The notes beneath the pieces were generated by a model, which was given only the letters and a program-made list of their open reading frames with translations, was not told the DNA's origin and made no database searches. A program made the position numbers and the translations under genes. Positions 35,780 through 47,455 of a stretch of 64,000 nt of DNA are shown here, one piece after another (the stretch's first letter is position 1; each line of letters opens with the position of its first letter). The DNA is from Carposina sasakii (taxonomy: Eukaryota; Arthropoda; Insecta; Lepidoptera; Carposinidae). The stretch covers positions 12,730,495 through 12,794,494 of the forward strand of contig CP053150.1 in the NCBI GenBank assembly GCA_014607495.2, given 5' to 3'.

Positions 35780-38345
35780 CAGCAAATTTTTGCGTCGGCG
35801 TAGTACTGATTCAGTTCTAGCTCCAGCTCATCTAGAAGCTCAGGTGAGAAATCCTTCATCGAAGATAGCTGTGAATTTATTCCGTTAGACTAGACCCGAA
35901 TTTCACCGTCAACAAAGTAATTGAAGAATGTTCAGAATATGATGAAGAAGCTTACACCTTGAGCCCAACACTGACTACAGTACCTTTAAGTACGCTTACC
36001 TATTGTCACAAGACTTAATAAATAGTGCAGGGATAGTATTAAAAGCTTGTGTTTATTTAATTTAATCACCAGCACTATAGACCGAAAATTCATAGCTACA
36101 TCTGAAGATCCTATTGTACTGCTAGGATTTACTACCTATGCGATCAGGAAGAAAATGCAAACACACCACAGGATGAGGCTCGTGAAGATGTCGTGGCAAA
36201 GAATACTGAAAATAGGTAAGTACAAATGAAATTACTCTGACAAAGAAGGGGAAGAAGAAACAAAGACGAGAAGTATCTAATGATTGGAAGAAAAATATCG
36301 CGAAAGAACTAACTGAAACACCGGAAAATCCTACACTTCCATCAGGACTACGAAAGTTGTGCCAGAACGTCAAATGAAGGAGCTTAGGAGCCTTGCAAAG
36401 ATAACTGTTCATTTAAATGTCAAATTAATTTTACCGTAGAACAGCGAAAACAACTACATTGGTTTGAAGATTACTGGAATTTGGGTAGTATTGAAAAACA
36501 ATGGACGTTTGTTGCCAACTCTACCGAAGTTATCGTTCCCAAAGTTCGATGCATGTGAAAATAGACTCCGAGGGAAACCAGATTCAGTCCAAGCGTCAAC
36601 ATGTCAATGCATACGTGTATTTTATGTCATCAGGTAAAAAAATTAGAGTGTGTAAGTTATTGTGTTTTTTAAAAATACGGATAATGAGGCCATCATTTAG
36701 TGCAACCGTCCCATAGAGACGGGCAGAGCTCATGTGTTTGGGCGAAGAAAAAAAATAACAACACGAGGAAATGCACTGCTAAAATGCCTTGAGGATAAGC
36801 GTGGATCACATGGGAAGCAACCAAAAATTAATGACCCGATTTGAAGGCTGGCGTATTATCCTTTATTAACCGCGCTATACCTAAAAGGGTGCTAGATAAT
36901 CGCATTACACCCAAGAGGGGCTGGACGACCAGTTGCTCTACGACCGAAAACAGTTTTACATTGATGGTAGCGTAATCCACGTCTGGGTACGCGCACCGCT
37001 GCGAAATTGATCAGCTGCATATGGAGATCGTACGTTGAACTGGATGTAAATCTAACAATGCACCTGCGTACACGAGTTATCGGCAGCGCCATTTTCTGCA
37101 TCGCACTTTTAAGGTCAGGACTTTGCCGGGAGACGCAAGTCGCCGGGTGGCGTATATCGTTGGCTTTACGCCAAAAAGGACCTTTGTGCTTCATACCTGC
37201 GAAGGTTACAAAAATAGCTCCAATGAAGAAAAAATCCACATTTACGCGAAGGAATCCTATGATGGAACCGGCACCTTCGAGAAAAACAACTTTCCCGAAT
37301 CTGTGGAAAAGGACCCGAATGACATCCAGAAGACGGGGCAAACTGATACAGTGGTTGCTGTCTATGATCTGCAAGCTGTGTTTCAATGCCCGAAAGGAGA
37401 AATATCCGTATTTTATGCCGGCACGTATAACGGCATCAAAACTAAATGCATTTCTGAACCTAACAATCTATGACATACAGCAGGTGGAAATTCTCCCAAG
37501 TTGAAAGCTTTGTTTGGGACGAATCCAATGCCCGAATGCCGAGGATTTGGTCCAGAATGAAATAGGAGCTCCTCCACATGTGTCTCACCGTACGCCAACT
37601 ATCTGGAAAAGGATCTTTGCGGAGCAGGTAAGGATTGGAGACGTCCCCATTTTGGCCACCGCGCTCGCCTGATAATTGACCCCTGGCCAGCAAAAAAATA
37701 AATTCATGGTGGCTATGTACTTATTTGCGGTACAAAACTTTCCAAGTGTGACTTAAAATCATGGATCACACATAAGCCGCGTTTCTCATTAAAGGACACA
37801 CGCAGAATAGCCGAAGACCGAACACTGATGCCTTCTGCATGCCGAGATTCTCAAATTGAAAGGCAGGCTCTGAAAAGACAATTGAGAAGTGGAGGCCCAT
37901 GTACACTCCAGATGCCTTACCTATAGCTGCAATAAAAGCTTCTAGAAAAAAAAGCTCTCCTATTCACGTTACAGAAATGTGTTATTCAGATATTTATGAT
38001 TGGAAGGATGTCTGTAGTCAAATGAATTTGGCTATCAACAAAGATGAGATGAACAAATCTGTTACCTAATTGGCAGGTCTTAAAGTTATCATGGTTCAAA
38101 AGTCTGAACCACGAGCTATTTATTTCAAAACGTCATATGAAGAAACAGAATTTCAGAAAGCGCTACCTGTGATACTTAAAAGGAAGAAGGATATAGACGT
38201 AGAAGTTAAAAGAGCTTATACTACCACCGATAAGCCAGGATTGGCTGACAGAAAAAAAAGTGTTTACCTTATAGATTTAGTTAATTGTGCAAGAAAATGA
38301 TACCGTCCTATTATAGATCGGCATTTAAGATTCGAATCCCTTTAA
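35780..38345 (+). pseudogene. Broken copy of an insect multicopy protein with DUF7869-like domain
   Basis: Pieces in all three plus-strand frames line up in order: SKFLRRRSTDSVLAPAHLEA (35780), KKQRREVSNDWKKNIAKEL (36257), NCSFKCQINFTVEQRKQLHW with FEDYWNLGSIEKQW (36400-36510), SHGKQPKIND (36807), SSNEEKIHIYAKE (37212), VVAVYDLQAVFQCPKGE (37353), SFVWDESNA (37505), QQKNKFMVAMYLFAVQNF (37688) and RSGPMYTPDALPIAAIKASR then YDWKDVCSQMNLAINKDE to 38300. Between them are at least six frameshifts and several stops. The order WKKN..., C-rich, YDLQAV..CPKG, WDE, GQ.KN and C-terminal FK.SY matches a family I know as uncharacterised, multicopy and transposase-like in insects. The name rests on memory of motifs. 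Exon-like ends (CTCAGGTGAG, AATAGGTAAG) suggest it copied an intron-containing gene. Confidence 0.7.
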
Positions 38346-39488
38346 TTCTTACCTTATAATTTTTTTAATTTTGTTATTGTTTTTTGGAGTTTGAGATTTA
38401 TCTCATGTTTATGATAACACAAGTACTTTCTAAAATAGAAATTCATGCTTTATGACAAAATCATGCATATTTTTAAAATAGGGAGAGGTTGACCTACCTA
38501 CTTCTAAAGTTAATTTTGAGACTGATACTGTAATTAAGGGAAGTGAGCGCGCGATTTTCCGTTATTAGCATTACCTAGTTCGGGGTGTTCCTCAAAAAAG
38601 ATTGATTGTGATATTTCCTAGATCTTTTATAGGTTCGCAAATAGTCAATATACAATGCTAAGTCATTATGGTACAATATTGTAAGTCAAGAAGTATTTGC
38701 CTGTCTCACACAACCCTTATAAGTATAAACTATGTACAGCAGCTGCACCTTATAAAAATCATGTTTTATAGATTAAATAAGTATTATAAAAATAGTTAAC
38801 GTTACCTAAGTACCTTGTGATACTTTAGCAGTACTTTAAATCCATTTAAACCTTAAATCTTTTGCTACAAATTTTGCCATATCACGACACTATAATTAAT
38901 CTTTCTATAATTCAACACCACCAGTTTAAATTATTATTTTTAGCCGTACGATTGTTTAGACTGATAAATTAAAACTTAGGTATAAAAGACGCTAGCGGCT
39001 TATTTTTGTATCTATTTGTTTGTTTGATACTTGATTATAAAACTTGTAAGTTACACTTTAACTAGTTGTTTTTTTCAATAAATACTCTTATTATAATTTC
39101 AACAGCGTGTTATTATTCTAGTACTACATTCTAAAATATCTTCCGTTTGTACCTATAACGTGATATAAAGGCCTATGTCAGTCAGTAAGGTTCATTATTT
39201 TTAGAGAAAGTCGACAACGTGACTGGGCCATGTAGGGACTTTTTTTATAAAACTACAATTTCACAAAAAAATAGGCATAAATCAATGACATTTTCACTGA
39301 AATTGATAGTTTATTAGTGAAATTTAAAACGGGCATAAAAATCTTTTTTGTAGCTATCTTACTTTAAAAGTTATAAGAATAAAAAAGTTTCAAAGTCGTT
39401 TTCCCAAAATTCTAGTTTTTCGTTGTGCCACGTTGTAGTTTTAAATGAGCGATGTGATTTCGAGTCTCTGTGGTTCTTTTTTGGTTCG
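38346..39488. other. noncoding stretch, AT-rich
   Basis: No gene is seen. The segment near 39440 has GATGTGATTTCGAGTCTC, a scrap of MITE family C. Confidence 0.4.
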
Positions 39489-39600
39489 TATAAATCCCAC
39501 AAATATTATAAACGTGAATGTTTGTAACGATGTTTAGCTTGTGCTTGACGATGTGTCACGCAAACATTTTAAGAGATATTTTTAACCTGTAAATATTAGA
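39489..39600 (-). mobile_element. LINE 3' tail fragment, minus strand
   Basis: On the minus strand ACAAACATTCACGTTTATAA then TATTTGTGGGATTTATACGA resembles the terminal bases of other LINE tails in the window. It is short and decayed. Confidence 0.35.
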
Positions 39601-39773
39601 AGAAAGGTATTACTTATTTGGTAGAGTATAAATAAACGGACAAGGTTTGAATATTAGGTACGTTATTTATTAATGTCTCGATCTTTATTACGTACAGGAC
39701 AGTGTTTGGCTTGTAGAGGCAGAGATAATTTTATGTCGAAGCTATATAGTTAAGTTGACCATATCATGGCAGT

Positions 39774-39990
39774 AGCCTTGTGGTGTGATGTAGGGGAGGT
39801 GTCCAGCAGAGCCTTGTGGCGTGCTCTAGGGGAGGCCTACGTCCAGCAGTAGCCTTGTGGCGTGCTCTAGGGGAGGCCTACGTCCAGCAGTAGCCTTGTG
39901 GTGTGCTCTAGAGGAGGCCTACGTCTAGCAGTAGCCTTGTGGCGTGCTCTAGGGGAGGCCTACGTCCAGCAGTAGCCTGCAATACGCTGA
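39774..39990 (+). repeat. 41-bp tandem array derived from the end of an RTE ORF
   Basis: Five units of AGCCTTGTGGCGTGCTCTAG plus GGGAGGCCTACGTCCAGCAGT start at 39774 (36 bp, shortened), 39810, 39851, 39892 and 39933, and the array ends at AGCCTGCAATACGCTGA. One frame of a unit reads LWRALGEAYVQQ, the C-terminus of the RTE reverse transcriptase ORF, and the closing bases are the normal end of that ORF. So an RTE tail fragment has been amplified in tandem. Units 3-5 differ by only a few bases, so the expansion is recent or homogenised. Confidence 0.85.
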
Positions 39991-40570
39991 TGTGTTATGT
40001 ACAATAAAATATATTAAAAGAACTACCACATCAACCATAGTAATCTACTTGCTACATAGTCTTAGTAACGACAAAGTAACGTAATACATTTTACAAACAA
40101 ACATCAGTCGCACGGACATTAGCGTCCGACTATCTCATTACACAGATGATAGTTACGTACACCCGCATTAGAAAATACTAGCTTGAATCGTTTCTAAGTA
40201 CGTTATACTCGTATTATAAGTAACAAGTATAACCGTGATTTGTATCCTGCAGTTACTCGTCAATAAATTAGCCCGGCCGCTAATCGTACACTACACAAAT
40301 ATTTAATAACAATCCCAGATACACTGAGGACCACTTATCTCGACAACGAGGACAGAGCGGCGAGTAGAATCGAACCTTTTGACATAACTTGTTGAGGTTT
40401 GTCAAGAATCAGTGGAATTGGTAATTTGGTGTTTCGTCAATACGAATTATCAATATACAACATAGATGTAACTCAACTGTGTTTCCAAAATTTTATTAAA
40501 AAGAAGTATCACAATAATTTCTAATTCTAAAAATTCATAAATATCTTGTAGGAAATGTAAATTTTTATAG
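39991..40570. other. noncoding stretch
   Basis: No gene or named repeat recognised. Confidence 0.45.
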
Positions 40571-40632
40571 CAAAAACTCCACTCGGGTGAAGAATTTATT
40601 CCATTTCTTTATTAATAATTTTATAAAAATAT
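40571..40632 (+). mobile_element. 5'-truncated SINE tail, plus strand
   Basis: ACTCGGGTGAAGAATTTATT followed by CCATTTCTTTATTAATAATT matches the tail of the SINE at 3600-3718 read in its sense direction. The tRNA-like head is missing, which fits truncated reverse transcription. Confidence 0.65.
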
Positions 40633-41868
40633 ATATATTATAATTATAGATATCTGGCTAAGTCTATGTTATTGTGAGCAGGTTGACTATAAATTTCTCT
40701 AAATAACTTTTACCATGGCTGCTTTTAAACGTTCAATGTACCGTAGCTACGTATAAGTCGACCGAATTGAAGTTTTAATGTATTTCTTAGGATCAGGGAC
40801 ATCCTAGCCCTATACCTATGAAAGCAGATTTATTTCTATCAAAAGCATTGTAGAATAAAATATATTTCAACTATTTATACCTACTCTATAAAATAGGTAC
40901 GTAATCAATGGAAACAGGATGATACGTGAAAATACGTGAATAAAAATCTAAATATAAATTATAACGTAAACGACTCCACACATGATCCTGTTCGAATTAT
41001 CGCTGCACGATTGTTAAACATTATTACGGCGGGTGTTGTTTAATAGAAACAAAAATATCTGGCGGCTCGCCTCGTGTTTGATCTCGAGGTGTTCGCCCGT
41101 CGAGCGCGATTAGCCTCTCTCAACGTATAATCAAATGTGCCCCGGGCCTTTTTCACCACCGGACTGCAGCAAACAACCTCACCTCATATATACATCGCCG
41201 CTTTATCTACAAACAGAAAACGTAAAACCCAACCTTACCAGCAATGTGTACTTTATATTGAAATATTCGAAATAGGTTTTTTGAAACAAGCCTGCTTGCA
41301 TCTTGCAGCGGCCGAAGCCTCTCATTTGGACGCCATTTGGCAGGCATTTCGGTGCACTGATCATAAACGGGCCCCGCCAGGTCACGTTAGCGTCTAGAGA
41401 GAAAACGTGAAAAATCACACTTCGACGCGTCAAATTATCAATAAGTACCACCAGTTTGACTTTAAGTAATGGCGAGAGAATCGTGGAATGGCTAGACAGT
41501 AAATACGCTACAATTATGTGCTTATAGGACAGTTTATTTAATTTTGAAACAAGTCTTATTTTACTCTACCCGCATTGGGATCGAGTCTAATAAGCTCTAT
41601 TAAAATTCCAACAGTAATGACCGGATTCTGGCCTGCCTGCAAATAATACAGTTTTTTAGGCTTGTAGGCTATTCTTATTTATTTATTATTTTATAAATAG
41701 GCTTTCCATTTTACTACTTATGCTAAATGCTCGTCTGTTGTTTTCCTTTAAAAGTTGTATTATCAACTGTCTTGGTTTTCGAATCCTATTAGTGCCTAAA
41801 GTGGGTTTTCCTGTGCGAGCGAAGCGAAACGACTTCGTTTATGCGTCGTAATACAAAAATGCATACAT
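40633..41868. other. noncoding stretch
   Basis: No gene is recognised. The frame at 41137-41397 (86 codons, GC-balanced) lacks motifs and splice support. The block 41040-41400 looks unique. Confidence 0.4.
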
Positions 41869-42038
41869 CCTGTTTCCACCAACAAAAAGTTGAGTGAAAA
41901 AAAGAGTCTTTAAGAAATAAGGCTCTTTTCGCTCATTTCTCTTTGGTTAGCTATCACTCGGTTGAAAAGCAAAGCTCTTTAGTATGAACGGCCGCTTCGT
42001 CATTCTTAGCTCATTTCACTTTGGTGGTGGAAAACAGG
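41869..42038. mobile_element. Short foldback MITE with CCTGTTTTCCACC ends
   Basis: The left end CCTGTTTCCACCAACAAAAAG and the right end, inverted, CCTGTTTTCCACCACCAAAG give terminal repeats of about 20 bp around a 130-bp centre with several GCTCATTTCWCTTTGG-like segments. Length is 170 bp with no coding capacity. Confidence 0.6.
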
Positions 42039-42390
42039 CTTAATGGGAGAATTAAAAACCATAACAAGTACAATGCGCCGCCGCCGCTGCTCGCAAAGAT
42101 ATATCCTAGACCTTCGAACAAAGAACAGACAGGTTGACTTAGGTTGCATTCTGTATCAATGGTTCTAAAGCCTTTCAGAAGACCGTGAAAGATCACCCGC
42201 GAGTCGCGCGCTGCATTTATGTTAAACTGCAGAAGTTCATTATAATCGTTCAATAACGAATTTTGGACTATGTTGTCAACACGGTAGGCGCTGCTGCCCA
42301 ACTCCTGGAAACCCTTAATCGCCTCGTACGATACCCACGGGCAGACACGGGGTGGTACGAATTCTCCTCTGCCGGCACCATGCGGCAATG
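42039..42390 (-). mobile_element. LINE 5'-region fragment, minus strand
   Basis: On the minus strand from about 42387 it reads GTGCCGGCAGAGGAGAATTC, then CCACCCCGTGTCTGCCCGTG, then GGTATCGTACGAGGCGATTAA-GGGTTTC, GGGCAGCAGCGCCTACCGTG and TTGACAACATAGTCC. This is collinear with 44945-45070 on the plus strand, a sequence I recognise as a recurrent 5' part of a lepidopteran non-LTR element. The 125-codon minus-strand open frame over it is therefore repeat-derived. The part below about 42265 has no second copy here. Confidence 0.7.
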
Positions 42391-44944
42391 TACCTATTTA
42401 CACCCCATTTAGAGGTGAGAGTGCTTAAAATCACCCATTTGCCACCTTTGAGTGACAAATCGGTACATTTTGGTACCTTTGAGTGGCATCCAAAAAGGCT
42501 ATAGTATGGTCCGTTTTGTTGCTACATGTTACATAATACTTCAATATACTTACTACACATTTCGAACTATGAGTGCTACATCGGAGAATGTTATTACTAA
42601 TATCTAAAGGTGTCTTTGATTTTGAAACCCTGTTTGACAAACCCCATTAGTACTATATTAGTAACAAATAAAGCCTCTTTGCTGCTATAAGTAGGAATTT
42701 CGACCTTATGCCACCCTCAGAAATATAACGGATAATAAAACTTTCATAAGCAACTACGGGTGATAGAAAGAACTTATATAAAACTTTGAGATGTATTTTC
42801 AGCTGGAAGTTTTACCTGACACTGATATAATACTTATTTCTAACTTGAAGTTTTAAAATAAGTTGCAAAATTCACTTATGTGCTAGTTGGGATGAGGTTT
42901 GAGGCGACTGATCTATTTCATTCACTAAAGAATTCTTAAATATAGTTGGTGCTGATGCCGCGTGACATATTCAATGAGTTATGTAATTAAAGGTTTGCTG
43001 GGTAACACTCATGTCAGAAGAGAGCTGTAGACGATAAGTCCAATGAGGAGTTACAATAGACAAAACGCATTGTTTCTGCGTTCTGCGTTTTCTTGACGAA
43101 TTTTGTCTATGAAGAGGGTGGTCTGTGATGAAAACTAATGTTAGTATGTATAAGTACTCGTATATGGGTAATAATGGGTATGGGTAATACCTAGATGCAT
43201 CAACTGCCTATAAGTTTAGTGTAAGTACTCTACTTCAGTTTTTTTACGATTTGCTTTTCAGTGCATGGATTATGTCCTTGGTTGATCCATCCTATTATTT
43301 TAAGAAGACATATTGGGCGAAGGTAAATAATAAACTGAACTATTTGTGTAAGAACTTCTTGCATCTAAAATACAAAAAATACCCACACTGCATCTTCTTA
43401 ATCATTTACGCGCTGCGTTAAGAAAAACGAGCAATCCTTATTATTATACCGCGGCGTTCTCCCCTTCATCTCGACCTGTGTACTAACTTGAGGATAATTA
43501 CTACTCAGAGCGTTTTCTCAGCTCGCCCAGACGCGCCGGCGCAGCCAGAGGGCGACGGAGCGACGAGCGTGAAAGGGACGGAAGACACAATCATCTACGA
43601 TCATCAAAATATCACGGAATTGAGTTAGTTTTTGGGTCCCACAATCGATTTTAAAAACGGGTCTTGTCCAGCGATTAGAGTAATTTTCTGATACTGGTTC
43701 ATGTTGTTGATGTTATCTCTACTTAACCAAATATATTAAATTGTTATCCAATTAAGATATAAATCCTAGTCTAAACTATGCACCTATACACCTGATACCT
43801 CTGTACCTGAGTGATGTTAAAAAGCATGTATGAGCTGATCTAATTCTAGTTGCCTGGTGCAATAATACTTAGATAGTGGTACATGAAGGATGTATGAAGT
43901 AACAAATACCCCAATAAGTTTACAATAGTAGAAAAGGGGCCTTAGATAAAGTAACGTTATTTATCGACAGAACAGAGGTTTGTCACCGATACGTTTACCC
44001 ATGTGATGGATTCCAACCACTATCTACGACAACGTACGTCGATATCAAACGCTGTTAAATTGTCTAAGCACCAAGAAGCATTTAGATACTTATTGAGCGG
44101 AGACGTCTGTCTGTTCAGCAGAACCTAGGCACCGGTTACAGCAAAAGGATTGAAGTTCACTGGTAGATTCTAATAATGTGTGAAATTCACACTGCGAATT
44201 GTCTACCTTATCCCATTATGACCAAGTGTTCTATGGGATACGGATTCTTATTCATCCAAACCGGTTTACGCTTTGCCTTTTTAGAGATACCTCACAATAT
44301 TGAATATTGTTTTAATAATGACCGTCCCAGTATAATGAAATGTGGATTAATATGGTTGCGGTTGATTGCCAACTAAACGGGGTTCTCTGGGTCCAGGGAA
44401 TCATAAGGGCGCTGACTCATTAGGGCATCATTGACAGCGCAACCATCCACTCAACTACCATAATGAGAATACTACCTACGTTTTGTAGGAATAATACCCA
44501 TATGTTGAAACAGCTTTCGAAGTCCTGACCAAAAAATAATTTTACAATACATATACCTACGAGTACAATCCATTTCATAATTATAAATTAACGTGAAACA
44601 TTATGATTAGCTCACTCTCATAGCTATTTGTCCTTTGGTATCAAGAAGTCACTGCATTGGTACCATAGTGATATAGCGCCCTAATGGTCCCTGAATTAAC
44701 GCCTTTTGACGTGATGGATGAGCTACAGAAATATGTTTTATTAGTTGCGGGCTCTGAGGGCATTTTGTATTTAGACAGTAATAGCCTTTCAGGTTTTTAT
44801 TAGTTTTGTTACGCTTTGGTAATTTCTCTGTGGTTGAATTGCGCGATGATAATTTATCCTTGGAGAAGGTGGGTACATAATATAAGATAGACTGTAATGT
44901 CCTTACAATATGTATGATATTAGTTTAATATATGATATAATATT
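42391..44944. other. Gene-free stretch
   Basis: No gene is recognised. A GC-rich patch at 43510-43595 (CGCCGGCGCAGCCAGAGGGCG) stands out from its surroundings and could be a small regulatory island. The remainder is AT-rich. Confidence 0.35.
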
Positions 44945-45200
44945 GCCGCGTGGTGCCGGCAGAGTAGAGTTTGTACCACCCCTGTCTGTCCGTGGGTATC
45001 GTACGAGGCGATTAAGGGTTTCTGGAAGGTGGGCAGCAGCGCCTCCCGTACTGACAACATAGTCCGAAAATCACACTGCGGTCACCAACCCGCCTGCCCA
45101 GCGTGGTGACTATGGACAAAACCCCCTATGGCAGTAGCCTTGTGGCCTGCCCTGGAGGAAGCCTACGTCCAGTAGTGGACTGCAAAGAAGAAGAAGAAGA
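44945..45200 (+). mobile_element. Nonautonomous LINE derivative: 5' region fused to RTE 3' end
   Basis: The first 170 bp match the LINE 5' segment also found inverted at 42270-42387 and continue with CGGTCACCAACCCGCCTGCC and AGCGTGGTGACTATGG. After a short link the sequence jumps to AGCCTTGTGGCCTGCCCTGG and GGAAGCCTACGTCCAGTAGT-GGACTGCAAAG, the very end of an RTE ORF, then an (AAG)n tail. Everything between, endonuclease and reverse transcriptase included, is missing. Imperfect direct repeats of about 34 bp (44896-44930 and 45201-45234) flank it. Confidence 0.75.
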
Positions 45201-45328
45201 ATGTCCTTAAAATATATATGATATTAGGTTAATTGGCTCAAGCGTTGATCATATTTCACATACTCGTAATAGGTCGTGCCAGATGTGTCACTGCGAGATG
45301 ACGTGATGTTATAGTTTAGCTATCTATA

Positions 45329-45679
45329 CAGGGTGTTTTTTCGTTGCCATCCTTAACGAAGGGTACGTACTCTATACATCAAATAAAGTAAGTTTATACA
45401 AAAAAAAAAGCTGGGAAAGGATGTAATTAAAAAAAAAAATCTAATTACTTGATCTGGAGAAATTTATAGTGTTCAGTGTTCATGCTAGTTTTTTCATAGA
45501 CAGATATTAATTAACAATTCCTGAAAAAAAAATTGCATTTATGCAGAAAAACACAGTCTATTTATTCAACTTTGGACCCTAATATCTTGGGAACCACTTC
45601 CCAGATATGCTTCCATGGAGAAACATGATCGTGATGATGAGGAGATTCCGTAGGAACGTTGACGACCAAAATCATCCTG
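45329..45679 (+). mobile_element. MITE family B, copy 2 (351 bp)
   Basis: Bounded by TA and by ends CAGGGTGTTTTTTCG and, inverted, CAGGATGATTTTGGTCG. It is inverted relative to 6290-6671 and shares its internal phrases (CTTAACGAAGGGTACGTACT, GCAGAAAAACACAGTC, TATGCTTCCATGGAGAAA). TA flanks suggest a Tc1/mariner-mobilised element. No coding capacity. Confidence 0.8.
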
Positions 45680-47060
45680 TATAGGTGAAGTAGTACCTAA
45701 ATAACAACATCCTTGGTTGTTTAAATCGTGTATAAATACCTAAGATTTACTTATTGCGTTCGGCTTAAAATCATGTTCTCCCTAATATTTATGAAAAATA
45801 TTTCTCACACAGTTTTAAAAACTATTTCTTCACATAACAGCAAAAAATCAAATTCAAATTCTATTAAAGAACACAATACAAAATTAAACGACAACAGTTC
45901 CGCTTATTTCGAAATTAAATATCGCGCAACCCCTACATGTCTCCCGAATCAATCCATTTCAATGTTGTACGACGCAAAATCACAATCAATTAGCCACGAT
46001 GCGGCTCATTCAGGGTAAATGTATCCATAGCGTGTACCCCTTGGTGTACCCCTTTAGTTGATTTGTATCTTTTGTCCCGCGGTACCGTGACAATATGCTG
46101 ACTGCATATCGGAGAGCTTCGCGCCTTCCCATAACTGTAATCAAGGGGGACGTACCCAACTTCGAATTTGTCATACCCTGTCACAGCTGCGGAATCACAC
46201 GAAAAAACGCTTTAAACCGTTCGTTCAAGGAGCAATTTCCCCCATCAATTTTTGGCAAGGATCATAAATTTTATAGCAATTTAATGCAGCAGTAACAACG
46301 TAACAATAATAGGGTAAATGTTTTGGTAAGCCATAAATAAATGGCATTATTACGTCCCGCTGAGCGAAGACAAATTTGGTAATATACCTACTCTTATTAT
46401 ATTATGATATGATTCGTATTTTTTTAAATGAATAACGGTGGATATATTTTTTGTGATTGGAAGTTAAGACGCTATAGTTATAATACCTAAATAATAATTA
46501 CTTTTGTTTCGTAAGCTTTAGCGTTTGATCGACGCAGTTTTACCACGCTGAATCCACCTATCACAATGTTTTTTTAACCGTCGTAACCGAGTTGACATCG
46601 ATTTGTAACTGATAGGTCCTTTTCCAGGTAGGTTCTATTCACGACTGCGCCCTATTCTTAGGCTGGTAGTTGTTTTCAGTGGGTATATTCTAAATTCAGA
46701 ACTACTCAGTAAATTACTTATTCGTATATAAGACATCTTTGTCTTTTGTGTATCATTGTTCTTACAATGATGGGACTCATAGAGAAAAATTGCAGAGTTA
46801 GAACATGTTTAATTCAGACACTACGAATTCTATACGAGAATTTAGCGTAGGTAGATAGAGCAAATTGCACGATATAAAACAATCTAGCTGTTTGCTCACC
46901 TTCTTAATCAACTATTACTTTCCTCGTGCACGCGAACATTAATACAATAGATGTATTGCATGCTTTGCACGTATGTATAGGTATGCAAACTTTCTAGATG
47001 CTTTACAAATTTCAAGTCATATCGATTCATAACTAAAGAGAAAATAAACTGACTTAAAAA
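45680..47060. other. noncoding stretch
   Basis: A 96-codon plus-strand frame (45728-46018) is AT-rich, low in complexity and has no recognisable motif. I do not call it a gene. Nothing else is seen. Confidence 0.4.
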
Positions 47061-47061
47061 T

Positions 47062-47455
47062 AAATTTAACCGACTTCAAACTTTAACTAAAAAGCGATAA
47101 ATAACGTAACTAATTTATCTACTTAATACATATTAAATATCTAAAATTATTTAAATATTTACAACTTAATACCTAATACGTTAACAAAGTCATCTTTAAC
47201 TATTTAAATATTTATAATTATCACTTATTTTTTGGAGTCGGTGCCAGCCTAGGTAACGTAGACTACGTTGTGTTGATGGACCCGCGCGGCTGGCAAAGCC
47301 ACACACACGGCAAAATACAATACGGTGTAGTAGGCAGCGGTAATGCAATTTCCTATTCTTGGTTTCTATTTAGTGTGGGTCAGTTTTCTTAATTACATTT
47401 ATTTGTTTGGCTGGCACCGACTCTCCTCCTCCTTTTTTTGAAGTCTGTTAAAAAG
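47062..47455. mobile_element. Repeat with AACCGACTTCAAA termini
   Basis: The left end TTTAACCGACTTCAAA and the right end TTTTTTTGAAGTCTGTTAAA are inverted to each other. A second inverted pair, GGAGTCGGTGCCAGCC (47235) and GGCTGGCACCGACTC (47408), sits inside. The AACCGACTTCAAAAAAGGAGG phrase is one I associate with a very common lepidopteran repeat. Class not determined. Confidence 0.5.

Noticed and set aside
37007..37504. 165-codon plus-strand and 164-codon minus-strand open frames
   Set aside because: Both overlap the DUF7869-like pseudogene. The family motifs switch among plus-strand frames, and the minus-strand frame is antisense.
39774..39990. CRISPR-like array
   Set aside because: Units are contiguous 41-bp repeats with no variable spacers, and the unit is an RTE fragment in a eukaryotic genome.
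42011..42388. 125-codon minus-strand open frame with a hydrophobic end
   Set aside because: Most of its 5' part is collinear with the LINE segment at 44945-45070, so it is repeat-derived. The frame also runs into the MITE at 41869-42038. No family motif.
45728..46018. 96-codon plus-strand open frame as a small gene
   Set aside because: Rich in Ser, Asn and Lys as expected from AT-rich DNA. No motif, no signal peptide and no convincing start context.
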